From Syntrophobacterales bacterium (GTDB lineage: Bacteria > Desulfobacterota > Syntrophia > Syntrophales > UBA6807): DNA of 5,712 bases. The notes under the pieces are model-generated. The model worked only from the letters and a program-made list of their open reading frames with translations, was not told the DNA's origin and searched no databases. The stretch covers positions 1 to 5,712 of the forward strand of contig JAGGSD010000340.1 in assembly GCA_021159265.1 (NCBI GenBank), written 5' to 3'. Positions 1 to 5,684 of this stretch are shown here, in pieces (positions within the stretch are counted from its first letter, which is position 1; each line of letters opens with the position of its first letter). The position numbers and the translations under genes are program-made.

Positions 1-16
1 AACCCCTTGTTTTTAT

Positions 17-92
17 TGGTGAGCCGCCGGGGAGTCGAACCCCGAACCTACTGATTAAGAGTCAGTTGCTCTACCAGCTGAGCTAGCGGCCC
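17..92 (-). tRNA. tRNA-Lys (anticodon CTT)
   Basis: On the minus strand the sequence folds as a standard 76-nt tRNA. The acceptor stem GGGCCGC pairs with GCGGCTC (one G-T pair), followed by discriminator A and an encoded CCA at 17-19. The D-arm region reads AGCTCAGCTGGTAGAGC. The anticodon stem ACTGA/TCAGT encloses the loop CTCTTAA, giving anticodon CTT, which reads the lysine codon AAG. The T arm has CGGGG, the loop TTCGACT, then CCCCG. It lies 38 nt downstream of tRNA-Arg on the same strand, so the two are probably co-transcribed. No terminator is visible in the 16 nt left before the window edge. Confidence 0.97.
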
Positions 93-130
93 ACGTATAA
101 AATATATGTGTATCAGCTCAATTAAATCCC

Positions 131-207
131 TGGCACGCCCGGTAGGATTCGAACCTACGACCAACAGATTCGAAGTCTGCGACTCTATCCAGCTGAGCTA
201 CGGGCGC
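131..207 (-). tRNA. tRNA-Arg (anticodon TCG)
   Basis: A 77-nt cloverleaf is readable on the minus strand. The acceptor stem GCGCCCG pairs with CGGGCGT, followed by discriminator G and an encoded CCA at 131-133. The anticodon stem GCAGA/TCTGT encloses the loop CTTCGAA, giving anticodon TCG, which reads the arginine codon CGA. The T arm is GTAGG, TTCGAAT, CCTAC. The gene begins 84 nt downstream of the oppF stop on the same strand. I saw no convincing promoter or terminator in that 84-nt gap, so read-through from oppF or a weak local promoter are both possible. Confidence 0.97.
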
Positions 208-291
208 TTCAAATTTCCAAATAACTTTTATCAGAAAATCATAACAATTTACTTCAGGAGCACTGTTATTTAATTTTTTTCGCTTGATTCG

Positions 292-1275
292 TCAAGTAAT
301 ATTTTTATGGGTTAGATGACAGGCCACATAATGACCATTACCTTTGTGAATGAGGTCTGGTTCGATGTTATCACAAACATCCATTCTGTAAGGACAGCGC
401 GGGTGGAAAGAACATCCGGAAGGAGGATTAACAGGTGTCGGAATATCTCCGTGTAAGATAATCCTTTTTTTATTCATCTTCGGATCGGGAACAGGCACAG
501 CGGAAAGCAGAGCCTTTGTATAGGGATGAAAGGGATTTTTGAAAAGTGTTTTTCTATCTGCAAGTTCTACTATTTTCCCGAGATACATGACGGCAATTCT
601 GTCACTCATGTGACCGATTACACTCAAATCATGACTGATAAAAAGATATGTTAAATCAAAATCGTGCTGTAGCTCTTCCAGTAAATTCAATACCTGTGCT
701 TGTATGGAAACGTCTAATGCCGAAACGGGTTCATCCGCAACAACAAGTTCCGGATTAAGAGCAAGGGCTCTTGCTATCCCGATGCGCTGTCTCTGGCCCC
801 CGCTGAATTCGTGAGGATATCGGCCCATCTGTTCTTTCGTCAATCCCACCACTTCCATTAACCGGACTGTCTTTTCTTTTCTTTCTCTCTTTTTCACCAG
901 CTTATGAACAAGAAAAGGTTCTCCGATAATCGCGCCTGCGCTTCTTCTCGGATTCAGGGATGTGTACGGATCCTGGAATATCAGTTGTGCCTTCCTTCTA
1001 AAATTCTTTAATTCCTTACCCGAATATTGAAGTATGTTTTCCTTATTAAAAAACATCTCACCGTCGGTGGGTTCATCAAGTCTTGTAATGAGACGTCCAA
1101 GGGTAGTTTTTCCACAGCCGCTTTCGCCAACAAGACCTAATGTTTCTCCTTTGAAAATTTGCAGGTCCACGCCATCAACAGCTTTCACTACTTCCTTCCT
1201 GCCCGATAGAAAATCACCGCCCACGGTAAAATATTTTTTTAACCCTTTAATATCCAACAAAACAGAATCATTCAT
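292..1275 (-). CDS. oppF: Oligopeptide/dipeptide ABC importer ATP-binding protein, OppF/DppF type
   Basis: A 327-residue cytoplasmic ATPase that would hydrolyse ATP to drive peptide import as the partner of an OppD-type subunit. The nucleotide-binding domain is complete: Walker A GESGCGKT at residues 50-57, Q-loop Gln101, signature SGGQRQR at 158-164, Walker B LVVADEP at 177-183 with catalytic Glu182, D-loop SALD at 185-188 and switch His215. The C-terminal peptide-transporter extension contains HPYTKALLSAVPVPDP and four cysteines (288, 294, 301, 319) spaced C-x5-C-x6-C-x17-C. Related Opp/Dpp ATPases with this pattern can hold an iron-sulfur cluster; that it does so here is inference. The ATG at 1275 is the first possible start because an in-frame TGA lies two codons upstream (1279-1281). 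It has no Shine-Dalgarno sequence and sits against a heptamer repeat. The match to OppF is better than to DppF, but the substrate cannot be read from an ATPase. Confidence 0.95.
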   Translation of the reverse strand: MNDSVLLDIKGLKKYFTVGGDFLSGRKEVVKAVDGVDLQIFKGETLGLVGESGCGKTTLGRLITRLDEPTDGEMFFNKENILQYSGKELKNFRRKAQLIFQDPYTSLNPRRSAGAIIGEPFLVHKLVKKRERKEKTVRLMEVVGLTKEQMGRYPHEFSGGQRQRIGIARALALNPELVVADEPVSALDVSIQAQVLNLLEELQHDFDLTYLFISHDLSVIGHMSDRIAVMYLGKIVELADRKTLFKNPFHPYTKALLSAVPVPDPKMNKKRIILHGDIPTPVNPPSGCSFHPRCPYRMDVCDNIEPDLIHKGNGHYVACHLTHKNIT

Positions 1276-1296
1276 AATTCAACATTCAACATTCAA
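1276..1296. repeat. Heptanucleotide tandem repeat next to the oppF start
   Basis: Three consecutive 7-bp units read AATTCAA, CATTCAA, CATTCAA on the plus strand. The array touches the oppF ATG (1273-1275) and occupies the place where a ribosome binding site would be expected. It also supplies the in-frame TGA that bounds the oppF start. Confidence 0.75.
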
Positions 1297-1370
1297 AAAG
1301 AGTTTGAAGTAACTTAAATTTGCAAATGTATTACAAGTGTTTCATATTACTTTACATTTATCAAAATAGT

Positions 1371-1491
1371 GGGGGTAGGGGCGACTTTAGTCGCCCGGCA
1401 GTCTTCGGTGAGCCTCCGGCGTGAAACTTCGGCGTGAGCTCAGTCGAACGCTCAGCCGAACCGTAAAAGGAGGTTAAAACCTCCCCTACCC
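1371..1491. repeat. Hairpin-rich intergenic element with short terminal inverted repeats
   Basis: An approximately 120-bp GC-rich island in an AT-rich gap. Its ends are inverted copies: GGGTAGGGG at 1373-1381 and CCCCTACCC at 1483-1491. Inside are a perfect hairpin GCGACT-TT-AGTCGC (1381-1394), a stem of TTCGGCGTGAGC (1428-1439) with GCTCAGCCGAA (1450-1460) that leaves one bulged G, and the palindrome GGAGGTTAAAACCTCC (1469-1484). There is no coding content and no clear target-site duplication. It resembles dispersed, transposase-less palindromic elements (REP- or MITE-like). That it recurs in the genome is inference, since only one copy is visible. Confidence 0.6.
1465..1484 (-). terminator. 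Possible intrinsic terminator between oppD and oppF
   Basis: Read in the direction of opp transcription (minus strand), GGAGGT-TTTA-ACCTCC forms a 6-bp stem with a 4-nt loop and is followed at once by TTTT. The stem is short and the T run is only four bases, so termination would probably be partial. On the plus strand the hairpin has no T tract. It is part of the larger repeat element and may simply be one of its palindromes. Confidence 0.3.
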
Positions 1492-1515
1492 ATAAGGCAA
1501 GATTTGTGGTCCCTC

Positions 1516-1536
1516 AATTCAGAATTCAAAATTGTA
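1516..1536. repeat. Imperfect heptanucleotide repeat
   Basis: Three consecutive 7-bp units read AATTCAG, AATTCAA, AATTGTA. The middle unit is identical to the first unit of the array beside the oppF start (1276-1282), so related arrays flank both sides of the palindromic element. Confidence 0.5.
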
Positions 1537-1543
1537 TTTATCT

Positions 1544-1585
1544 CCTTTTACCTTTTACCTTTAACCTTTAACCTTTAACCTTTAA
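1544..1585. repeat. Six-unit heptanucleotide tandem repeat abutting the oppD stop
   Basis: Six 7-bp units in strict register: CCTTTTA twice, then CCTTTAA four times. A degenerate seventh unit, CCTATGA (1586-1592), runs into the oppD stop codon (TAG, complement of 1587-1589). In the direction of oppD transcription the unit is TTAAAGG, placed just after the coding sequence. Such an array could vary in copy number by slippage. Confidence 0.85.
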
Positions 1586-1586
1586 C

Positions 1587-2561
1587 CTATGAATACTTCC
1601 AGCATCTAACAAAATGACCTGATTTTGTTTCTTTCAGTTCTGGTACTTCTTTCTTACAAATCTCCATGGTATGGGAACATCTTTCCTGGAAACTGCATCC
1701 CGGGGGAAGTTCATACAGATTCGGCACTACACCCGGTATCACCTTCAAATATTTCACCCTCGCAGAGATGTCATCCAGTCTTGGTATGGATTCCATAAGA
1801 CCTGTCGTATAGGGGTGAAGAGGATCTGAAAAGAGTTCCTCAACGCTTGAATATTCAACCACCTTGCCGGCATACATAATAGCTACTGACTGAGCCGCCC
1901 CGGCAATAATTCCCAGATCATGTGTAATAAAAATTACTGATGTTCCCACATCATTCTTCAATCTGTTAATAATATCTATGATCTGTGCCTGAATAGTCAC
2001 GTCCAGAGCAGTTGTAGGCTCATCCGCCAGCATCAACCTTGGGTTGCATGACAAGGCCATGGCAATCATGACCCTTTGCCGCATGCCACCGCTCATCTGA
2101 TAAGAATAATTATCCAGTCTCTCTTCGGGAGAAGGCATTCCTACGAGTCTGAACATTTCCAGAGCGCGATCCATGGCATCTTTTTTCGACAAACCCTGGT
2201 GAAGTCTGATAACCTCAGAAACCTGATCTCCCACTTTCAAAACAGGATTGAGAGAATTCATGGGTTCCTGAAATATCATGGAGATATCTTTGCCCCGGCG
2301 CATCCTGATTTCCTCGTCGTCAAGACGAAGCAGGTCAATACCATCAAAAAAAATGCTTCCCGCGATGATTCTGCCGGGCGGCACAGGTATCAGGCGCATT
2401 ATTGAAAGGGCCAGGACTGTTTTCCCGCATCCCGATTCGCCCACAATACCCAGAGTCTCACCCTTTTTGACCGACAAATCAACGCCATCCAGAGCTTTGA
2501 CCGTACCGCTCCTCGTTTCAAAATATGTCCTTAAATTTTTTATCTCAAGGATTCGATCCAT
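1587..2561 (-). CDS. oppD: Oligopeptide/dipeptide ABC importer ATP-binding protein, OppD/DppD type
   Basis: Cytoplasmic ATPase, 324 residues from the chosen ATG, partner of the OppF-type subunit in peptide import. Motifs are intact: Walker A GESGCGKT at residues 41-48, Q-loop Gln98, signature SGGMRQR at 157-163, Walker B LMLADEP at 176-182 with catalytic Glu181, D-loop TALD at 184-187, switch His214. The C-terminal extension has HPYTTGLMESIPRLD and cysteines 289, 295, 302 and 320 with the same C-x5-C-x6-C-x17-C spacing as OppF. I chose ATG 2561 because families of this type begin with a short lead such as MDRILEIKNLRTYF. A TTG at 2609 would add 16 residues encoded largely by a heptamer repeat, which looks artificial. 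Neither start has a good Shine-Dalgarno sequence. The gene starts 67 bp after pepA and is probably co-transcribed with it. Confidence 0.94.
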   Translation of the reverse strand: MDRILEIKNLRTYFETRSGTVKALDGVDLSVKKGETLGIVGESGCGKTVLALSIMRLIPVPPGRIIAGSIFFDGIDLLRLDDEEIRMRRGKDISMIFQEPMNSLNPVLKVGDQVSEVIRLHQGLSKKDAMDRALEMFRLVGMPSPEERLDNYSYQMSGGMRQRVMIAMALSCNPRLMLADEPTTALDVTIQAQIIDIINRLKNDVGTSVIFITHDLGIIAGAAQSVAIMYAGKVVEYSSVEELFSDPLHPYTTGLMESIPRLDDISARVKYLKVIPGVVPNLYELPPGCSFQERCSHTMEICKKEVPELKETKSGHFVRCWKYS

Positions 2562-2573
2562 TGTAATAGTTTT

Positions 2574-2594
2574 CAGTGGTCCGTGATCAGTGAT
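2574..2594. repeat. Imperfect heptanucleotide repeat upstream of the oppD ATG
   Basis: Three consecutive units, CAGTGGT, CCGTGAT, CAGTGAT, fill the short pepA-oppD gap twelve bases upstream of the oppD ATG. Read on the minus strand this is an ATCACTG/ATCACGG-type series. It occupies the region where a ribosome binding site would normally be sought. Confidence 0.5.
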
Positions 2595-2628
2595 TGGAGT
2601 AATCTGCAAAATCTGTGGATTAAATATT

Positions 2629-4128
2629 CTACCGGGTCCAATTCCTCAAAAGTTCCACCATAAGTCTGACACCAACACCTGAAGCTCCTTTGCTTATGTA
2701 AGGTCTATCCTTTTTCAGCCAGGCAGGGCCGGCGATATCGAGGTGTACCCATGGATAGTCACCAACAAACTTACTCAGAAAGAGAGCGGCAGTAATGGCG
2801 CCGCCAGCGCGCCCGCCTGTATTCTTGAAATCCGCCGCATCACTCCTTATCAGTTCGTCATATTCTTCCCAGAGCGGCAGCTCCCATACTTTTTCACCAG
2901 TGGCCTCTGAGGCAGCCCTGATCATATTTTTTAATCCTTCATCTGTTCCCATCATACCGACAATCAGATCGCCTAAGGCTATAATGCAGGCGCCGGTTAG
3001 CGTTGCCATGTCAATCATGGCAGCCGGGTTATACCTGTTTGCATACGCAAAGGCATCAGCCAGGACCACCCTGCCTTCAGCATCGGTATTAAGGACTTCT
3101 ATTGTCTTGCCGGACATGGATTTTAAAATATCTCCAGGCTTATAGGCCTTTCCGCCGGGAAGATTTTCCGTAGCCGGAATAATACCCACTATATTTAAGG
3201 GAATCCGCAGGTCAGCCGAAGCCATAAGTGTACCAATGACAGCCGCCCCCCCCGACATATCTGTTTTCATCTCATCCATACTATCCGCCGGTTTGATGGA
3301 AATCCCGCCACTGTCAAATGTAATCCCCTTGCCCACCAGTACAACCGGCCTTTCTCCCTTTTTCCCGCCATTGTATTCCATAATGATTAATTTCGGCGGT
3401 TCATTACTTCCCCTGGCCACACCAAGTAATGCATTCATGCCAAGTTTTTTCATGGCGGGCTCACTGATAACCTTCAATTCAACCGGCCTTTTTACGAAAG
3501 CTTCCCTGGCCTTGTCAGCAAGGATCGATGGCGTCATTTCATTGGACGGCGCCGCAACAAGATCCCTGGTATAATAAACGGCATCTGAGATGATCTCCCC
3601 CGTTTTTGCAGCAGACTTTATTATTTTCAATAAGTCCGGTTTTGTTTCCATGATGACAAACTCATTCACTTTTTTGATTTGATCACGCTCAACAGTCTTG
3701 AATGGAGCAAACCGGTAAAGACCCAGCAATACGCCTTCCACAGCAGACTGCGCCACTTTATCGATGGGCAAATCAGCGTTGCCTGAATCAAGGGATGCAG
3801 AAAAGTCTTTAATATTCAAGTCCCGTATAGTTCGGGCTGCTTTTGAAAAGGCGCCCCTTACTTTTTCCAGGTTGAACTCATTTTTTTTACCCAATCCAAT
3901 GACAACGACCCAATCAGGCATGATCAGACCCCTTGTGTTGACAATGCCCGTTTCAAAGAGCTTTCCCTGAAATACTCCATCTTTAATCAAATCAGTGATA
4001 AGGCCGTCACAATTCTTATCCAAAACCGCGGCGCCTCCTTCGAGTTTCTTGTTGTTCTCAAAATGTCCGACGATCACGGCTTTAGTCCGGCTGTTTCTAA
4101 GTTCACCTTTTTTTACCTTAACTTTCAT
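2629..4128 (-). CDS. pepA: Leucyl aminopeptidase (cytosol aminopeptidase, peptidase family M17)
   Basis: A 499-residue metallo-exopeptidase that removes N-terminal residues from peptides in the cytoplasm. E. coli PepA has 503 residues and is a hexamer with two metal ions per active site. All active-site residues appear at a constant offset of three from E. coli PepA: metal ligands Lys267, Asp272, Asp290, Asp349 and Glu351, and catalytic Lys279 and Arg353. They lie in VGKGITFDSGG (265-275), IKPAD and the family signature NTDAEGR (347-353). The N-terminal domain (about 1-160) is the divergent part, as usual. The ATG has a strong GGAGG (4136-4140) seven bases upstream. It leads the pepA-oppD-oppF run, which fits use of imported peptides. 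E. coli PepA also binds DNA; nothing here tests that. Confidence 0.97.
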   Translation of the reverse strand: MKVKVKKGELRNSRTKAVIVGHFENNKKLEGGAAVLDKNCDGLITDLIKDGVFQGKLFETGIVNTRGLIMPDWVVVIGLGKKNEFNLEKVRGAFSKAARTIRDLNIKDFSASLDSGNADLPIDKVAQSAVEGVLLGLYRFAPFKTVERDQIKKVNEFVIMETKPDLLKIIKSAAKTGEIISDAVYYTRDLVAAPSNEMTPSILADKAREAFVKRPVELKVISEPAMKKLGMNALLGVARGSNEPPKLIIMEYNGGKKGERPVVLVGKGITFDSGGISIKPADSMDEMKTDMSGGAAVIGTLMASADLRIPLNIVGIIPATENLPGGKAYKPGDILKSMSGKTIEVLNTDAEGRVVLADAFAYANRYNPAAMIDMATLTGACIIALGDLIVGMMGTDEGLKNMIRAASEATGEKVWELPLWEEYDELIRSDAADFKNTGGRAGGAITAALFLSKFVGDYPWVHLDIAGPAWLKKDRPYISKGASGVGVRLMVELLRNWTR

Positions 4129-4153
4129 GTAAATACCTCCAAGTGTAAAACTT

Positions 4154-4159
4154 ATTATA
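4154..4159 (-). promoter_or_regulatory. Candidate -10 element of the pepA promoter
   Basis: The minus strand reads a perfect TATAAT here, 25 bp upstream of the pepA ATG. A start site about 7 bp downstream would give a leader of roughly 20 nt carrying the GGAGG site. No good -35 is present at 16-18 bp spacing; the nearest sequence, CTTTTG at 17 bp, is poor. The promoter may therefore be weak or activator-dependent. Confidence 0.45.
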
Positions 4160-4400
4160 AGATACTACGGCCATTGCAAAAGCACAAAACATGAAAAACT
4201 ATATTTTCAAAGATCTAATACTTTCTGATTCATATCAGCAAATCTCAGCAACGGCTCTTATTAGCGTGTGATAATAATTGCATAGTAATAAAAAGTCAAT
4301 TAATACCACGAGGCGGAAATACTACCTGACGTAAGGATGGATTAAACCTTCAGGCTGTATCAATTGCCCCGGCCTTGAAAATATCATCAAACTGAAATAT

Positions 4401-4418
4401 TTACACCTTGACTTGTAA
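4401..4418. promoter_or_regulatory. Candidate operator: TTACA-N8-TGTAA dyad
   Basis: Perfect 5-bp inverted repeats TTACA (4401-4405) and TGTAA (4414-4418) are separated by eight bases. The spacer contains the putative -35 TTGACT of the dehydrogenase promoter. A dimeric repressor bound here would cover the -35. This is the usual arrangement for TetR- or GntR-type control of fatty-acid genes, but no regulator gene is in the window and the dyad is short enough to occur by chance. Confidence 0.35.
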
Positions 4419-4436
4419 GCCAAATTTTGATTAATT
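4408..4436 (+). promoter_or_regulatory. Candidate sigma-70-type promoter of the acyl-CoA dehydrogenase gene
   Basis: A -35 of TTGACT (five of six consensus bases, 4408-4413) is followed by a 17-bp spacer and a -10 of TTAATT (4431-4436). The -10 is weak, with three of six matches, but is preceded by TGA, which fits an extended -10 (TGn). Transcription would begin near 4443 and give a short leader with the GAAGGAG ribosome binding site. Confidence 0.45.
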
Positions 4437-4465
4437 CGCTACAACTACAAGCTGAAGGAGAATAA

Positions 4466-5638
4466 ATGGATTTTAGACTTACTGAAGAGCAACAACTTAT
4501 ACAGGATACCGCAAGAAGCTTTGCGCAAAACGAACTCGACCCTGTGGCCGCACAGCTTGACAAAGAACCTTACAAAAAAGAGAATCGAGAGATATTTCTC
4601 AAAAACCTTAAGAAGCTTGCCGAACTCGGTTTAATGGGCATTAATGTGAAGGCCGAATACGGGGGCTCTGAGGCAGGCGTTATCGCATTCAGTCTGGCCA
4701 TGACGGAAATCGGCAGGGCCTGCGCTGCCACGGGAGTGACCATGTCTGTGACTAACCTTGTGGCCGAGGTTATCCAGTCCATAGGTTCCGATGAGTTGAA
4801 GAACACATACATCCCAAAGATCTGTTCCGGCGAATATTCCGCAGGAGGTTTTGCGTTGACGGAACCCTCTGCCGGTTCCGATCCCTCTGATATGCGTACA
4901 ACAGCAGTGCTTGATGGAGATGAATGGGTTGTAAACGGCAACAAAATCTTTATAACGAGCGGTGAATATGCCGGTTGTCATGTATTATGGGCAGTGACTG
5001 ACAGGAACGCACCGAAAGGCAAGGGCATCAGCACCTTTGTTTTAGAGCAGGGTGACCCGGGTTTTACCGTGGGAAGAGCCGAGCATAAGATGGGACAAAG
5101 AGCTTCATCGACGAATGAGCTGATATTTGATAACTGTCGATTCCCCAAAGAACGCCTTATGGGAACGCTTAATGACGGATTCAGAGTAGCAGTTGCAGAA
5201 TTGACGGGCGGCCGTATCGGTATAGGCTCGATGGCTCTTGGAATTGGACTTGCGGCAATGGATTATGCCACAAAATATGCAAAAGAGAGAGTTCAGTTCG
5301 GCCACTCTATTGTCAACTTCCAGGCCATTCAATGGATGATTGCGGAACGCTATACGGAACTTGAGGCGGCGAGACTCCTTCTTCTGAACGCCGCATATCA
5401 AAAGGAAAACACCAACTTCTTTGCCAGGGAATCATCCATGGCCAAGTATTTTGCGACAGAAGCCGCCGAAAGGGCATGCCGCAGCGCCGTGCAAATGCTG
5501 GGAGGATACGGTTATACTGAGGAATATCCCGTAGAGCGCTATACCAGAGATACACGTGTAGCTTCACTTTATGAAGGAACCAACGAGATACAAAGATTAA
5601 TCATAGCACGAGACATTATACGCAGTTTAGGCTCTTAA
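4466..5638 (+). CDS. Acyl-CoA dehydrogenase (FAD-dependent, short/branched-chain or butyryl-CoA type)
   Basis: A 390-residue flavoprotein, the usual length for soluble acyl-CoA dehydrogenases. It would oxidise an acyl-CoA to the trans-2-enoyl-CoA and pass electrons to electron-transfer flavoprotein. The N-terminal helical domain (1-120) carries AEYGG at 63-67. The middle beta domain contains ALTEPSAGSD (130-139), the first family signature. The C-terminal helical domain has ERVQFG (274-279) for FAD binding and QMLGGYGYTEEYPVERYTRD (343-362), the second signature. YEGTNEIQ supplies the likely catalytic base Glu370. GAAGGAG (4454-4460) lies five bases before the ATG and supports the start. No signal or membrane segment is seen. 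The substrate cannot be fixed from sequence alone: butyryl-, branched-chain or alicyclic acyl-CoAs are all possible. No ETF, thiolase or hydratase gene is nearby in the window. Confidence 0.95.
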   Translation: MDFRLTEEQQLIQDTARSFAQNELDPVAAQLDKEPYKKENREIFLKNLKKLAELGLMGINVKAEYGGSEAGVIAFSLAMTEIGRACAATGVTMSVTNLVAEVIQSIGSDELKNTYIPKICSGEYSAGGFALTEPSAGSDPSDMRTTAVLDGDEWVVNGNKIFITSGEYAGCHVLWAVTDRNAPKGKGISTFVLEQGDPGFTVGRAEHKMGQRASSTNELIFDNCRFPKERLMGTLNDGFRVAVAELTGGRIGIGSMALGIGLAAMDYATKYAKERVQFGHSIVNFQAIQWMIAERYTELEAARLLLLNAAYQKENTNFFARESSMAKYFATEAAERACRSAVQMLGGYGYTEEYPVERYTRDTRVASLYEGTNEIQRLIIARDIIRSLGS

Positions 5639-5650
5639 TCGTAAAGTTCG

Positions 5651-5684
5651 TGCCTGCCTGTGCGTGTCCGCACGCAGACAGGCA
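5651..5684. repeat. GC-rich imperfect palindrome after the acyl-CoA dehydrogenase gene
   Basis: TGCCTG (5651-5656) pairs with CAGGCA (5679-5684) across a C/A mismatch, CT pairs with AG, and an inner GTGCG/CGCAC stem (5660-5664 and 5669-5673) closes a TGTC loop; a GC bulge sits on the right arm. It begins 12 bp after the stop codon. It is followed by AAAATTGG rather than a T run, so it is not a standard intrinsic terminator in either direction. It could protect the 3' end of the mRNA or be a dispersed palindromic repeat. Confidence 0.6.

Larger units (their letters stand above)
1276..1586. other. Repeat-rich intergenic region between oppD and oppF
   Basis: This 311-bp stretch has no credible gene. 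It contains a heptamer array touching the oppF start, an AT-rich segment (1297-1370), a hairpin-rich element (1371-1491) and two more heptamer arrays leading to the oppD stop. The AT-rich part has a perfect 10-bp palindrome ATTTGCAAAT (1318-1327) and an inverted pair AAATGTA/TACATTT (1324-1330 and 1353-1359). These could belong to a local oppF control region, but I found no convincing -35/-10 pair. In most peptide-importer operons the two ATPase genes are adjacent or overlap, so this gap is unusually long. Confidence 0.8.
4129..4465. other. Divergent intergenic control region between pepA and the acyl-CoA dehydrogenase gene
   Basis: A 337-bp AT-rich gap between divergent genes with no credible ORF. 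It holds a pepA-side -10 match near 4154-4159 and a dehydrogenase-side promoter with an overlapping dyad near 4401-4436. In the middle, CCTG (4325-4328) plus AAGG (4333-4336) can pair with CCTTCAGG (4347-4354), leaving a 4-nt bulge and a 10-nt loop. I recognise no riboswitch or small RNA here, and the rest (about 4160-4320) shows nothing I can name. Confidence 0.7.

Noticed and set aside
93..116. AT-rich near-palindrome between the tRNAs as a tRNA-Lys promoter or terminator
   Set aside because: A -10-like TATACG would lie one base from the mature tRNA 5' end, and the hairpin is weak with no T run; a plain co-transcribed spacer explains it better.
17..207. Integration site or genomic island boundary at the tRNA genes
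   Set aside because: No integrase gene and no direct repeat of a tRNA 3' end was seen elsewhere in the window.
241..269. Inverted repeat ATAACA/TGTTAT after oppF as a terminator
   Set aside because: The stem is six A/T-rich pairs with a 17-nt loop, and the run of T is on the strand opposite oppF transcription.
1034..1312. Open reading frame on the plus strand opposite the oppF N-terminal half
   Set aside because: It is antisense to a fully conserved ATPase, lacks a ribosome binding site and its product has no recognisable domain; it is a shadow of oppF.
1544..1592. Possible CRISPR-like repeat array
   Set aside because: The units are only 7 bp and directly abutting, with no spacers; this is a simple tandem repeat.
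2076..2586. Two overlapping plus-strand open frames opposite oppD
   Set aside because: Both are antisense to conserved ATPase motifs, and the translations are low-complexity mirrors of those motifs.
2795..3970. Plus-strand open frames opposite pepA
   Set aside because: Antisense to intact M17 catalytic regions, with no start signals or domains of their own.
4129..4465. Riboswitch or small RNA in the divergent region
   Set aside because: No conserved aptamer core could be recognised and only one bulged hairpin is present.
4570..5567. Minus-strand open frames opposite the acyl-CoA dehydrogenase gene
   Set aside because: They mirror conserved dehydrogenase sequence and have no independent coding evidence.
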